Source: Pyrinomonadaceae bacterium (GTDB taxonomy: Bacteria; Acidobacteriota; Blastocatellia; Pyrinomonadales; Pyrinomonadaceae). From it: a stretch of 64,000 nucleotides of DNA. The DNA lies in NCBI GenBank assembly GCA_021228405.1, contig JAJQRF010000003.1, forward strand, positions 337,581 through 401,580, in the 5' to 3' direction. Below the pieces are notes generated by a model. That model was not told the DNA's origin and made no database searches. It saw only the letters and a program-made list of their open reading frames with translations. Shown in pieces: positions 45,369-54,567 of this stretch. Positions within the stretch are counted from its first letter, which is position 1, and each line of letters begins with the position of its first letter. The translations under genes were made by a program, and so were the position numbers.

Positions 45369-47675
45369 TTAATTGTAAAACTCGCTTCCGTTCAAGCGGC
45401 GCAGAGCCTGACCCTTCAGACCGAAGCGCAGATTCAAAACCGCATCGCCGCCCGCCTGAAAATATTTCAGACGAACTTTGTAGAAACCTTTTTTCAGCGG
45501 AACAATTCCCGAAGCCGTCATTTTTCCGTGAAGCCCGTCGAGATCGACGATCGCTTCTTCGCCGACGATAAAAACCGCGCCGTCGTCGGAATCCATTTCA
45601 AATTCGTAAAGCCCGTCTGCCTGGATTTCCAGAAATCCGTCAAAGATCACGCCGAAAGATTCCTTTAATTTGTCGGTTTTATCGTTAAATTGCTGTAATG
45701 AAATAGATTTCGTCATACCGCTTTCGGTTGCTTCGGCAACGTCCAATTCTTTGACCGTTTTGAACGAATTTTTGTAAAACGCAAAATTGACGACGTTATT
45801 TTTTTCGAGCGGTTTGGCAAAAGGTTCGAGCGGCGGACGACGCAAAAGCGTCGCTGAATAAACACTGCTCTTTCGTTTGTTAGGTAAAATTACGATAGTT
45901 TTCAGCTCGCGTTTTTCGTTTTGAGCGAGCGAAACTTCAAACGCGCCTTTATATTCCGTTCCGTTTTCGTCAGGTGCGGTTCCGTCCAAAGTGTAAAGAA
46001 TTTTCGCGTTTGCAACGGTCGGTTTCAATTCGATTTTCGCGTTGCTTTCATTACTCAAAACGATATTTTGTAAGCCTTCGGGCGCGGGAATGCGGTAATT
46101 GACGTTTTGCCTGTCGAGTTTCGGAAAATGCGCGGAAAGTCTTTGTTGAAAATCCGTATAATTTTTGCGTTCATTCGGCGACCAATTCACTTCCGCAAGC
46201 GCGATCATTCTCGGAAATGCCATATATTCAATATTTTCCGGATTTTTCAAAAACTCCGTCCAGATGTTTGCCTGCGCACCGAGAATGTATTTTTTCTCGT
46301 CTTCGGTCAAATCTTTCGGAATCGGGTCGTAAGAATAAACCTTTTCGAGTGGAATAAATGAGCCGATGTTGAGCGGTTCGGTTTTCGGGTCGCCCTGCCC
46401 GTAATCAAAGTAAAGAAACGTGTTCGGAGTCATAATCACGTCGTGTTTCGCCTTTGCCGCATCGATTCCGCCCTTCTCACCGCGCCACGACATAATCGTC
46501 GCATTCGGCGCAACGCCGCCTTCCAAAATCTCGTCCCAACCGATTATTTTCTTGCCTTTGGAATTGATGAACTTTTCGATCCGGCGAATAAAATAACTCT
46601 GAACTTCGTGTTCGTCTTTCAGATTTTCCTTCGCCTTAAGTTCCTGAACGAACGCCGATTCCTTCCAGAAATCCTTCAAAACCTCGTCGCCGCCGATGTG
46701 AATGTAAGGCGAATCGGGAAAAAGCGTGATGGTTTCCGCTAAAACGTCTTCGAGAAACTTGAATGTCGATTCGGTCGGGCAGAAAACTTCCTTGAAAATT
46801 CCCCACGTCGTCTGCACCTTGTATTGATAATTTTCCTTACAGCCGAGTTCGGGATAAGCGGTAAGCGCGGCGGAAGAATGTCCGGGCAATTCGATCTCGG
46901 GAATCACGTTGATTTTCCGCGCTTTGGCAAAGGCAACAACGTCTTTGATCTCTTCCTGCGTGTAAAATCCACTGACCGGAACGCCGTCGCCGACATAAGG
47001 ATCACGATTTTTTTCTTTCTGCGTTTCACTCCGTTTCGAGCCGATCCCGGTCAGCTTCGGATATTTTTTGATTTCGATACGCCAGCCCTGATCGTCGGTC
47101 AAATGCCAGTGAAACTGATTAAATTTATACTGCGACATCAGTTCTATATATTTTTTGACGAACGAAACAGGCATAAAATGACGCGAAACGTCCAGGTGCA
47201 TTCCGCGATAGCCGAAACGCGGTTCGTCCGCAATATCAACGGCGGGAATTTTTGCTTCTCCCTTAAAGTCGGGCGGCAAAATCTGCATCAACGTTTGAAT
47301 CGCATAAAATTGTCCCGTTTCATTTCCGTAAACCAAAACGCCTTTCGGAATAATATTTAAGCCGTAACCTTCCTTCGGCATTTTATCAACGGGAAAACCT
47401 TTCGAGATAAAAATGATCGCGTTTTCTTTCTGCTCTTTGTTCGTAAATTCGAGCTTGAAACCGTAATTTTTCAGTAACAGATCGTTCAAAATCCCCGCCG
47501 ATCTGCGTCCCGCTTCATCCGTTGCAACGATCCTTGTTTTCAAATTGAAATTAAATTCACCCTTCAATTCGGTTAAAGATTTCGGCTGGGGAATAATGTT
47601 CAGTTTAGTATTTTGAGCAACTGTGAACACACTCAAAAACATACAAAAAATAAAAGCCAAAGTTAGATTTTTCAT
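45369..47675 (-). CDS. GH20 beta-N-acetylhexosaminidase with PA14-like domain
   Basis: 768 aa from the ATG at 47675, which gives a proper signal peptide (TLAFIFCMFLSVFTVAQ). An upstream in-frame start at 47747 would read through a palindrome and is rejected. N-terminal GH20b domain, then the barrel beginning RGMHLDVSRHFMPV. It has HWHLTDDQGWRIEI and the catalytic Asp-Glu pair in YIHIGGDEVLKDFW. After about residue 520 come a chitobiase C-terminal/FN3-like part and a PA14-like domain (about 660-760: FLEIQADGLYEFEMDSDDGAVFIV). Removes terminal beta-GlcNAc or GalNAc. First gene of the glycosidase run; 14 nt to the GH109 gene. Confidence 0.93.
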   Translation of the reverse strand: MKNLTLAFIFCMFLSVFTVAQNTKLNIIPQPKSLTELKGEFNFNLKTRIVATDEAGRRSAGILNDLLLKNYGFKLEFTNKEQKENAIIFISKGFPVDKMPKEGYGLNIIPKGVLVYGNETGQFYAIQTLMQILPPDFKGEAKIPAVDIADEPRFGYRGMHLDVSRHFMPVSFVKKYIELMSQYKFNQFHWHLTDDQGWRIEIKKYPKLTGIGSKRSETQKEKNRDPYVGDGVPVSGFYTQEEIKDVVAFAKARKINVIPEIELPGHSSAALTAYPELGCKENYQYKVQTTWGIFKEVFCPTESTFKFLEDVLAETITLFPDSPYIHIGGDEVLKDFWKESAFVQELKAKENLKDEHEVQSYFIRRIEKFINSKGKKIIGWDEILEGGVAPNATIMSWRGEKGGIDAAKAKHDVIMTPNTFLYFDYGQGDPKTEPLNIGSFIPLEKVYSYDPIPKDLTEDEKKYILGAQANIWTEFLKNPENIEYMAFPRMIALAEVNWSPNERKNYTDFQQRLSAHFPKLDRQNVNYRIPAPEGLQNIVLSNESNAKIELKPTVANAKILYTLDGTAPDENGTEYKGAFEVSLAQNEKRELKTIVILPNKRKSSVYSATLLRRPPLEPFAKPLEKNNVVNFAFYKNSFKTVKELDVAEATESGMTKSISLQQFNDKTDKLKESFGVIFDGFLEIQADGLYEFEMDSDDGAVFIVGEEAIVDLDGLHGKMTASGIVPLKKGFYKVRLKYFQAGGDAVLNLRFGLKGQALRRLNGSEFYN

Positions 47676-47689
47676 AAAGACAGATAGGA

Positions 47690-47802
47690 AATTTGCCTGC
47701 GAAATACACGAAAACAATTCGTAAACGGTTAATTGTTTTTCTGCCAACTAACCCTTTACAATCAACTATTCACCAAACTTAGTTTGTTTCGTAGGCTAAA
47801 TT
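47690..47802. repeat. Composite intergenic palindrome, CGAA family
   Basis: AATTTGCCTGCGAAATACAC (47690-47709) pairs with the segment 47782-47802 with three mismatches. Inside lies a second partial inverted repeat of GGTTAATTG words (47728-47775). Located between rluD and the GH20 gene. Confidence 0.65.
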
Positions 47803-47808
47803 GTATTT

Positions 47809-48810
47809 TTAAAGCAATTCAAGAAAATCGGACAATTCCGACGGTATTTCTACGCGAAAGTTCATTTTCTCATTTGTTTGCGGGTGCGTAAAACTCAGGC
47901 GTTCGGCGTGGAGAAAAAATCTGCCTAAATGTTCGATGGCTTTGCGGATCGTCAGATTAAAAACGGTTTTGTCGCGTCCCGCGTTGTAAAGCTCGTCGCC
48001 GACAATCGGGTGATTCAAATGCGCAAGATGCACGCGTATCTGGTGCGTTCTGCCTGTTTTTATCTCGACTTTCAAAAGGGTAAACTTTTCAAATCTTTCA
48101 CGCACGCTCCATAAACTCACGGCGTTGCGTCCGTGTGCGCGAACCGCCATTTTCGTGCGGTTGTGTTTTTCACGTGCAATCGGCGCGTCAATCGTGCCGT
48201 TTTCTTCGTAAATTTCACCGTGAGCGAGCGCGACATAAGATTTGTAAACTTCACGATTGCGAAACTGTTCGCTCAGTTTTTCGTGAATCTCGTCCGATTT
48301 GGCGATGACGATCAAACCCGAAGTGTCTTTATCCAAACGATGCACAATGCCGATGCGATTTTTGATTCCGGATTCCGGATTCCGGATTCCGGATTCCAAT
48401 TCGGATATGTTTTCGCTTTCCAATTTGGAATCCGGAATCTGGAATTTAAAGTGATATGCAATCGCATTTGCCAAAGTGCCGTTCGGAACGCCCGCGCCGG
48501 GATGAACGACCATTCCTGCGGGTTTATTGATAACCGCCAGAAATTCGTCCTCGTAAACAATGTCGAGCGGAATGTCTTCGGGTGTGAAACCTTCGACGAT
48601 CTCTTCGGTCAATTCGACTTCGATCTCGTCATTTTCACGGAGTTTGTAAGAAGATTTCGACGTTTTCCCGTTCACCAGAACATCACCGTCGTCAATTGAT
48701 TTCTGTATGCTCGAACGCGAACGTTTCTCAATATTTTCCGCCAGAAAAGCGTCAAGACGCTTTCCGCTTTGTTCCGGTGCGACGACAAAATTTAACGATT
48801 CTTCACTCAT
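47809..48810 (-). CDS. rluD: 23S rRNA pseudouridine synthase, RluD type
   Basis: 333 aa. S4 RNA-binding domain (residues about 15-75, KRLDAFLAE...GDVLVNGK) and catalytic domain with INKPAGMVVHPG and the catalytic Asp in GIVHRLDKDTSGLIVIAK. Further motifs GRTHQIRVHL and HAERLSFTHP. Converts specific uridines in helix 69 of 23S rRNA in the best-studied member. Residues about 121-150, immediately before the catalytic loop, are an extra segment (FKFQIPDSKLESENISELES and on) absent from ordinary RluD and encoded by a palindromic repeat. The loop accepts it at the surface, so the enzyme may still work. Confidence 0.93.
   Translation of the reverse strand: MSEESLNFVVAPEQSGKRLDAFLAENIEKRSRSSIQKSIDDGDVLVNGKTSKSSYKLRENDEIEVELTEEIVEGFTPEDIPLDIVYEDEFLAVINKPAGMVVHPGAGVPNGTLANAIAYHFKFQIPDSKLESENISELESGIRNPESGIKNRIGIVHRLDKDTSGLIVIAKSDEIHEKLSEQFRNREVYKSYVALAHGEIYEENGTIDAPIAREKHNRTKMAVRAHGRNAVSLWSVRERFEKFTLLKVEIKTGRTHQIRVHLAHLNHPIVGDELYNAGRDKTVFNLTIRKAIEHLGRFFLHAERLSFTHPQTNEKMNFRVEIPSELSDFLELL
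48362..48450. repeat. In-frame GGATTCC-word palindrome inside rluD
   Basis: GATTCCGGATTCCGGATTCC is repeated five times on the left and faces AATTTGGAATCCGGAATCTG on the right. It adds about 30 codons in phase, corresponding to ESGIRNPESGI and neighbours. The arms are internally repetitive like those of the intergenic palindromes. Confidence 0.85.
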
Positions 48811-48835
48811 ATTTGCGGTAAAATTTTACGATTTT

Positions 48836-49888
48836 TTATTTTACCGCTTCGCCAAGTAAATGAATAACAGACATTTGCGATTTGCCGAAAGCCTTTTTCT
48901 GCCATTTCGGGAGAAGCTGATCGATCAGCAGAAAAAGCCCGATGCCTTCGTCCTGCGACCAGTATTTTCCGCCGCGCCGGATGAGTTTCACGGCTTCCGT
49001 CCGATTCAACCCCTGATCGATCGCCGACCGGTAAGCCGCCCAATTTGCCGCGCCTTCCATCGTTAGAAAAATTTCCTCGACCTCTTCGTAAATTGCGTTT
49101 TCATTTATGTAAAAACGGCTTCGACGCGATTTTACCGCCTCAAAAACAGACTTCGCCAGTTCGCGTTTTCTCTTCAGATCGTCTTCGGCAACGGCTTGAT
49201 ACAACAATTCGTGTTCTTTCTCGTAAGCCTGCCGAAATCCGTCATTTTTCGCGAAAGTATTTTGAATAATATCGTCGTCAAAATTTTCTACTTCCTTCAA
49301 CTTCTTTTCCAATACATCCAATTTCGCGTGATATTTTTGATGAAAAATGTGCGTCATTTCGTGAACGAAAACGCTCCGAACCAGCGCGTCGACGTTTTTT
49401 TCTTCCTTCAAATGCGGCGCATTTTTCCAGATCGACGGCATCGCCGAAACCAGAAATGCTTTTTCCGCGTTGCCGTAATTCGACGCAAAACTTATCAATT
49501 GCGCCGGAATTTTGCCGTTTTTGGGAAGTGAAATTTTTCCTTCGTGCTTTGACGCGAAAACTTCGTAAGATTTTTTGTTGAAAACGAGTTTATCTTTTAT
49601 TGAATTCTGTGCGGAAAATTCGGAAGCGTCGGGATTTATGTTCCAAACGCAATTTTCATCAAAAACAATCAACCACGGAAGTTTTTGCGAAGAAATATTT
49701 AACGAATCTGTGCGGACTTTTTCCCATATAGCGACCGTCTTTTCGATCCAGATTCGATCAGTCGTTTGCAATTTGCAAACCGAACCTGCAAAAGTTTGCT
49801 GTAAGTTCGCCGACCACAAAATAATCGCGGCGACAACCAGCGATCTACTGAAATTACGAAAAATAAAAGACAAAAAAATAAACGGCAT
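48836..49888 (-). CDS. Secreted HEMTH-motif putative zinc metalloprotease
   Basis: 350 aa from the ATG at 49888, 7 nt after GAGAGG. Signal peptide residues about 14-35. Zinc-binding H-E-x-x-H is VHEMTHIFHQ (near residue 174). A downstream Glu in FLTMEGAANWAAYR (near 285) could be the third ligand, as in gluzincins. The rest has long charged helices. No closer family recognised. It is followed by rluD after 25 nt and preceded by lgt on the same strand. Confidence 0.75.
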   Translation of the reverse strand: MPFIFLSFIFRNFSRSLVVAAIILWSANLQQTFAGSVCKLQTTDRIWIEKTVAIWEKVRTDSLNISSQKLPWLIVFDENCVWNINPDASEFSAQNSIKDKLVFNKKSYEVFASKHEGKISLPKNGKIPAQLISFASNYGNAEKAFLVSAMPSIWKNAPHLKEEKNVDALVRSVFVHEMTHIFHQKYHAKLDVLEKKLKEVENFDDDIIQNTFAKNDGFRQAYEKEHELLYQAVAEDDLKRKRELAKSVFEAVKSRRSRFYINENAIYEEVEEIFLTMEGAANWAAYRSAIDQGLNRTEAVKLIRRGGKYWSQDEGIGLFLLIDQLLPKWQKKAFGKSQMSVIHLLGEAVK

Positions 49889-49939
49889 AAGCAAACCTCT
49901 CGTTTCCTTACGCCGATATTTTCGTTCAAGTTCCGATGT

Positions 49940-50749
49940 TTATTGAATTACTTCAGTTTTTTTTGCCGATTTAAGCCTGATTATCATAAAAATAACCGCT
50001 CCGAACGCAACCAGAAGGCTGATGATCTGCGAAGTTGAAAGTCCCGTCAGAGTCGTCAGACCGAGAATATCGCCGCGCGGATCGTCGCGGAAAAATTCGA
50101 TGGTGAAACGCACGATACCGTAAATTATTCCGTATGCGATCAAAACCTGACCATCGAAACGTTTCTTTTTGTGCAGATAAACCAGAATAAAGAAAACGAT
50201 TATCATCGTCAGCGATTCGTAAAGCTGTGTCGGATGCAGATGAAGCGGTGTGATGCCGTCGTCGCCGTAGATCGGAACGCCCGTAAATTGGTGCGCTTGT
50301 TCGGTAAATTGAACGCCGAAAGCCGAATCGGTCGGTTTTCCCCAACAACAGCCCGCCGCAAAACAGCCTTGCCGCCCGAAAACTTGTCCGAGCGCAACGC
50401 CGGGCGCGAAAGCGTCGGCAACTTTCCAGAATGAAAGTTTATAAAAACGGATCAAAAAGACGAGCGCGAAAAATCCGCCTAAGAAACCGCCGTAATAAAC
50501 GCCGCCCGACCGCAGAAAATCGAGCGAAAAGATATTAACGTTCTCTTCGGTAAAAAACATCAATATTTTCGAGCCGAGAAGCCCGCCGATGATCGTCCAG
50601 AGTCCGAGATCGTAAATCCGTTCGCGCGGAAGCCCGTCACGTGCCGCGAGTTTTGCCGCGACGACGAGTGCAAGCATCAAGCCGACGGCAAGCAAAACGC
50701 CGTATGTATTGATGGGAAAATTCCCGATTCTAAATAATTCAGGATACAT
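49940..50749 (-). CDS. lgt: Prolipoprotein diacylglyceryl transferase
   Basis: 269 aa, polytopic (about seven membrane segments). Moves diacylglycerol from phosphatidylglycerol to the lipobox Cys of prolipoproteins. Signature GGLLGSKI, RSGGVYYGGFLGG and FGRQGCFAAGCCWGKPT, then HPTQLYESL and a C-terminal FRDDPRGDILGL. The lgt-lspA pair, 8 nt apart, holds two successive steps of lipoprotein maturation, so co-transcription makes sense. Confidence 0.96.
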   Translation of the reverse strand: MYPELFRIGNFPINTYGVLLAVGLMLALVVAAKLAARDGLPRERIYDLGLWTIIGGLLGSKILMFFTEENVNIFSLDFLRSGGVYYGGFLGGFFALVFLIRFYKLSFWKVADAFAPGVALGQVFGRQGCFAAGCCWGKPTDSAFGVQFTEQAHQFTGVPIYGDDGITPLHLHPTQLYESLTMIIVFFILVYLHKKKRFDGQVLIAYGIIYGIVRFTIEFFRDDPRGDILGLTTLTGLSTSQIISLLVAFGAVIFMIIRLKSAKKTEVIQ

Positions 50750-50757
50750 TGTGCTTG

Positions 50758-51321
50758 TTAGTTGTTCGTGGGTGTTTGTTCGTTGTTTGCCGTTTCATCC
50801 GCCGCTTTTTTCTTTGATAAAAACATATCGATTATCAAAATTCCCGCACCGATGACGATTGCTGTATCGGCAACATTGAAGGTCGGATAATGCCAGTTTC
50901 CGAACTGCACGTCGATAAAATCAATTACGAATCCGAGCCGCGCACGGTCAACGACGTTGCCGACGATTCCGGCTAAAAGAAGCGCGAGAGCACCCAGAAT
51001 GCGGTCGTCCGAACGCGGGGTTTTCCAGAAAAAATAAAGCACCAGAGTTGCCGCCACGAACGCCACCACCGAAAGTCCCCAACGTCCGGCATTGCCGTGA
51101 TCGTCGAGCATCGAAAAGGCAACGCCCGTATTTTGCGCGTAAGCAAAATTCAGAAACCCCGGAATTACTTCCTTTATATCGCCGAAACGAAGCCGCCGAA
51201 CCGCCCAGGCTTTCGTCGTCTGGTCGATCATAAAAACCGCGCCCGATGCCAGCAAATAGCCCAATTTCCAGAAAAACTCTTTTTTATTCACAATAAATCT
51301 CTCAATAAAAAATGAATCCAC
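50758..51321 (-). CDS. lspA: Lipoprotein signal peptidase (signal peptidase II)
   Basis: 187 aa from the ATG at 51321; a GTG at 51291 preceded by GAGAG would give 177 aa and is also plausible, since the first ten residues have no family match. Four membrane helices. The catalytic Asp pair is in GNVVDRARLGFVIDFI and PTFNVADTAIVIG. Other conserved pieces are VFMIDQTTKAW and YAQNTGVAFSML. Cleaves signal peptides of diacylated prolipoproteins. Lies between ileS and lgt, the common ileS-lspA order. Confidence 0.95.
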   Translation of the reverse strand: MDSFFIERFIVNKKEFFWKLGYLLASGAVFMIDQTTKAWAVRRLRFGDIKEVIPGFLNFAYAQNTGVAFSMLDDHGNAGRWGLSVVAFVAATLVLYFFWKTPRSDDRILGALALLLAGIVGNVVDRARLGFVIDFIDVQFGNWHYPTFNVADTAIVIGAGILIIDMFLSKKKAADETANNEQTPTNN

Positions 51322-51411
51322 AGATTATCACATCTTAGATACGGATATAAATCAACGCGGTTCGTATCTATTTGTAAAGTTTTCGTGGATTCGCCTGATT
51401 TTTAATTTAAA

Positions 51412-54255
51412 TTACGCCGACGCGCTCTGCCGAATCTGGCTCAAAGCCTCGAAACAGCGTTCGCAAACGGTCGGAAATTCGGGAAATTCGCCGACGCGAA
51501 CCGAATAATTCCAACAGCGTTCACATTTTTCGCCTGCGGCTTTTCGGATTTCGACCTTAAACTCGTCGCCCTCGTGAACTTCGACCTGCGAAACGATGAA
51601 AATGTAACGCAAATCTTCGTAATAAGGCAGTAAAAATCGCGTCGTTTCCTTGTCAGCGGTCAGGATAACTTTTGCCTCCAAGCCCGAACCGATCAATTTT
51701 TCGTTGCGCGATTCTTCGAGTTTTTTCAAAACTTCGTCGCGAATTGCGAAAATCCTTTCCCAGTTTGCAAGCAGAGTTTCGTCCTTCACGCCCGCCACTT
51801 TCGGAAAATCGGCAAGATGCACCGACGACAAAGTTTGTGCGGGAAGATTTTCAAAAGCTTCGTCCGCCGTAAACGTCAAAACCGGCGCAAGCAGACGGCA
51901 AAGCGTGTCCGTGATCTGATAAAGCGCGGTTTGCGCCGAGCGGCGTTCGACGCTTTTCGGCGCAGAAATGTAAAGACGGTCTTTCAAAATGTCGAAATAT
52001 CGCGCCGAAAGCGTGACCGTGCAGAAATGATAAAGATTTGAATAAACGACCTGAAAATCGTAAGTTTCAAAACCTTTCAGGACTTTTTCGGTCAATTCGT
52101 CAAGACTCGCCAGAGCCCAGCGGTCGAGTTCCTGCATTTCCGAAAGCGCGACGGTATCCGTGTCGGGATTGAACCCGTCCAGATTTCCGAGTGCGTAACG
52201 AAGCGTGTTTCTGATCTTGCGGTAAGCGTCTGTGACGCGATCCAAAATCTCTTTTGAACAGCGCATATCTTCCGTATAATCGACCGCCGCCGCCCACAGA
52301 CGCAGAATTTCCGCGCCGGATTGTTTGACGATCTCGTTCGGCGACGTAACGTTTCCGAGCGATTTCGATTGTTTGCGACCTTCGCCGTCCACAACCCAAC
52401 CGTGCGTCAAAATCTGCTTGTAAGGTGCTTCATCGTGCGCGGCAATTCCGCACATCAAGCTTGAATTAAACCAGCCGCGATATTGATCGCCGCCTTCGAG
52501 ATAAACGTCTGCCGGGAAACGTAAGGTTTCGCCGCGCGTTTCCAAAACGGCAACGCAGGACGAACCCGAATCGAACCAAACGTCCAAAATATCCGATTCC
52601 TTCGTAAAATTCGCGCCTGAACATTTCGCGCATTTGTAGCCTTCGGGCAAAAGCTCGGCGGCTTCGCGGTTATACCAGGCATCGGCGGTTTCCTTCGCAA
52701 AAATGTCGGCGACGTGATAGATGACGTTTGCATCGATCACGACTTCGCCGCAATCGTCGCAATGAAACGCGACGATCGGAACGCCCCAAACCCGTTGACG
52801 CGAAACGCACCAATCGGGACGACCTTTGAGCATATTCGCCATTCTGCCTTCGCCCCACGTGGGATGCCATTTTACTTTTTCGACTTCGCGCAAACCTTGC
52901 GAACGCAGAGATTCATCGCCGCCGTTGTCCATCGAGATAAACCATTGCGGCGTGGCGCGATAGATCACGGGTTTGTGCGAACGCCAGCCGTGCGCGTAAC
53001 GGTGTGAATAATCTTCCGCGAAAAGAAGCGAACCGTTTTCGCGCATAAACTCGACGATCTTCGGATTTGCCTTGAACACGAATTCGCCCGCAAAATGCTC
53101 GACTTCCGCCGTAAATTTTCCGCCGTTATCGACCGGGCAATAAACCGCAAGCCCGTAACGCTGACCGATGTAAAAGTCGTCCGTTCCGTGTCCGGGCGCG
53201 GTGTGAACCAAACCCGTTCCGGCGGTTTTGTCAGAAGATTTCGCATCTTCGTCGCCTGCCGTGTTGTCGCCGAGAGTGACGTGTTCGCCCGTCATCAAAA
53301 GCGAATCGCGCTCGATCCAAGGATGTTTTGCAACGAGTTTGTCGAGTTTTTCGCCTTTGAATTTTGCGATTTCATTACTCGCATCAAAACCGATTTTTGC
53401 CGCAACTTCCTTAACCAAATCGGTCGCAAAGATCAAAACCTCATCGCCGACTTCGATCGCCGAGTAATCGAAATTCGGATTGACCGAAATTCCGAGATTC
53501 GCCGGAAGCGTCCACGGCGTGGTCGTCCAGATCACGAATTTCACGTTTCTGCCCGCCAGCGCAGGATCGACTGTGCTCATATCCGATTTCGCCGGAAATT
53601 TCACATAAACCGAAGGCGAAACAACGTCTTTATATTCGACTTCGGCTTCCGCCAACGCAGTTTGATCGTAAACGTCCCAATAAACCGGACGCGCACCGCG
53701 ATAGACGTAGCCGCGTTCGACATATTTTCCGAAAAGACGCGCCGTTTCCGCTTCGTATTCGTGCGACATCGTTAAATACGGATTTTCCCAATCGCCGAAA
53801 ACGCCCAAACGCCTGAAATCGCGCGTTTGATTGTTCATCGCCGTCGAAGCGTGGTCGCGGCAGATTTTGCGGAATGTGTTCGTCGGAATATCATCCTTAT
53901 TTTTGCCTTTTTCCTTTAACTTGCGTTCGACGTAATTTTCGATCGGCAACCCGTGACAATCGTAACCCGGCACATACGGCGCATTGAAACCCATCATCGA
54001 ACGCGATTTGACGACGAAATCTTTCAGAATCTTATTGAGCGCGGTTCCGATGTGAATGTCGGCGTTGGCATACGGCGGTCCGTCGTGCATTACAAATTTC
54101 GGCGCGTCTTTACGGTTTTCCAAAATCTGCTCGTAAAGCTTTGCGTCGTTCCATTTTTGCAGACGTACAGGTTCCGATTGACCGAGATTCGCCTTCTGCG
54201 CGAAATTGGTCTTTGGTAAATTAACGGTTTTCTTCAGTTCTAAAGGTTCAGACAT
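51412..54255 (-). CDS. ileS: Isoleucyl-tRNA synthetase
   Basis: 947 aa class I synthetase. The HIGH site reads HIGT in PPYANADIHIGTALNK (near residue 72), a variant. The KMSKS site is KQSKS in GEGRKQSKSLGN (near 629). Editing domain CP1 (about 200-400) includes IWTTTPWTLPANLGI and GLVHTAPGHGTDD. The anticodon-binding region follows and the C-terminus has a zinc finger (CERCWNY...CERC). First gene of the ileS-lspA-lgt group. Confidence 0.97.
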   Translation of the reverse strand: MSEPLELKKTVNLPKTNFAQKANLGQSEPVRLQKWNDAKLYEQILENRKDAPKFVMHDGPPYANADIHIGTALNKILKDFVVKSRSMMGFNAPYVPGYDCHGLPIENYVERKLKEKGKNKDDIPTNTFRKICRDHASTAMNNQTRDFRRLGVFGDWENPYLTMSHEYEAETARLFGKYVERGYVYRGARPVYWDVYDQTALAEAEVEYKDVVSPSVYVKFPAKSDMSTVDPALAGRNVKFVIWTTTPWTLPANLGISVNPNFDYSAIEVGDEVLIFATDLVKEVAAKIGFDASNEIAKFKGEKLDKLVAKHPWIERDSLLMTGEHVTLGDNTAGDEDAKSSDKTAGTGLVHTAPGHGTDDFYIGQRYGLAVYCPVDNGGKFTAEVEHFAGEFVFKANPKIVEFMRENGSLLFAEDYSHRYAHGWRSHKPVIYRATPQWFISMDNGGDESLRSQGLREVEKVKWHPTWGEGRMANMLKGRPDWCVSRQRVWGVPIVAFHCDDCGEVVIDANVIYHVADIFAKETADAWYNREAAELLPEGYKCAKCSGANFTKESDILDVWFDSGSSCVAVLETRGETLRFPADVYLEGGDQYRGWFNSSLMCGIAAHDEAPYKQILTHGWVVDGEGRKQSKSLGNVTSPNEIVKQSGAEILRLWAAAVDYTEDMRCSKEILDRVTDAYRKIRNTLRYALGNLDGFNPDTDTVALSEMQELDRWALASLDELTEKVLKGFETYDFQVVYSNLYHFCTVTLSARYFDILKDRLYISAPKSVERRSAQTALYQITDTLCRLLAPVLTFTADEAFENLPAQTLSSVHLADFPKVAGVKDETLLANWERIFAIRDEVLKKLEESRNEKLIGSGLEAKVILTADKETTRFLLPYYEDLRYIFIVSQVEVHEGDEFKVEIRKAAGEKCERCWNYSVRVGEFPEFPTVCERCFEALSQIRQSASA

Positions 54256-54567
54256 AAAATTGTTAATGGTTAATTGTTTGCGCTTTTAGTCAGAATTGCA
54301 AAGCTAAAATTTTATCATTCATTTCATAAAAATCCGCAATCGCAAAGCTAAAATCCAAAATTAAAAAGTCCCGAGTTTTAATTAACTCGGGACTTTTCAG
54401 ACAAACTTCAAGCATCGGCTCGACTGTTCAAGTAAAGTCCCTGTTCGTGCTAATGCTGATTATTAATGTAAATCTCATAAAATATTCCAATTCATTTATG
54501 CCAATAATTTCTGATTTAGTCAATGCAAAATTAAATGAAGCGAACTTCTCCTGAAGTTTTCATCGCC
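54256..54567. other. Intergenic region upstream of ileS
   Basis: 312 nt without a gene. Contains GTTAATGGTTAATTG words (54263-54278), a direct repeat GCAAAGCTAAAAT (about 54298 and 54344), and a terminator hairpin AAAAAGTCCCGAGTT/AACTCGGGACTTTT at 54363-54397. The hairpin ends the upstream minus-strand gene or attenuates ileS. T-box features were sought and not found. Confidence 0.6.

Noticed and set aside
47676-47747. Upstream start of the GH20 gene
   Set aside because: The added 24 residues are encoded by a palindrome and would put the signal peptide inside the protein.
54256-54567. T-box leader before ileS
   Set aside because: No T-box sequence or specifier loop is seen; the hairpin is a simple terminator.
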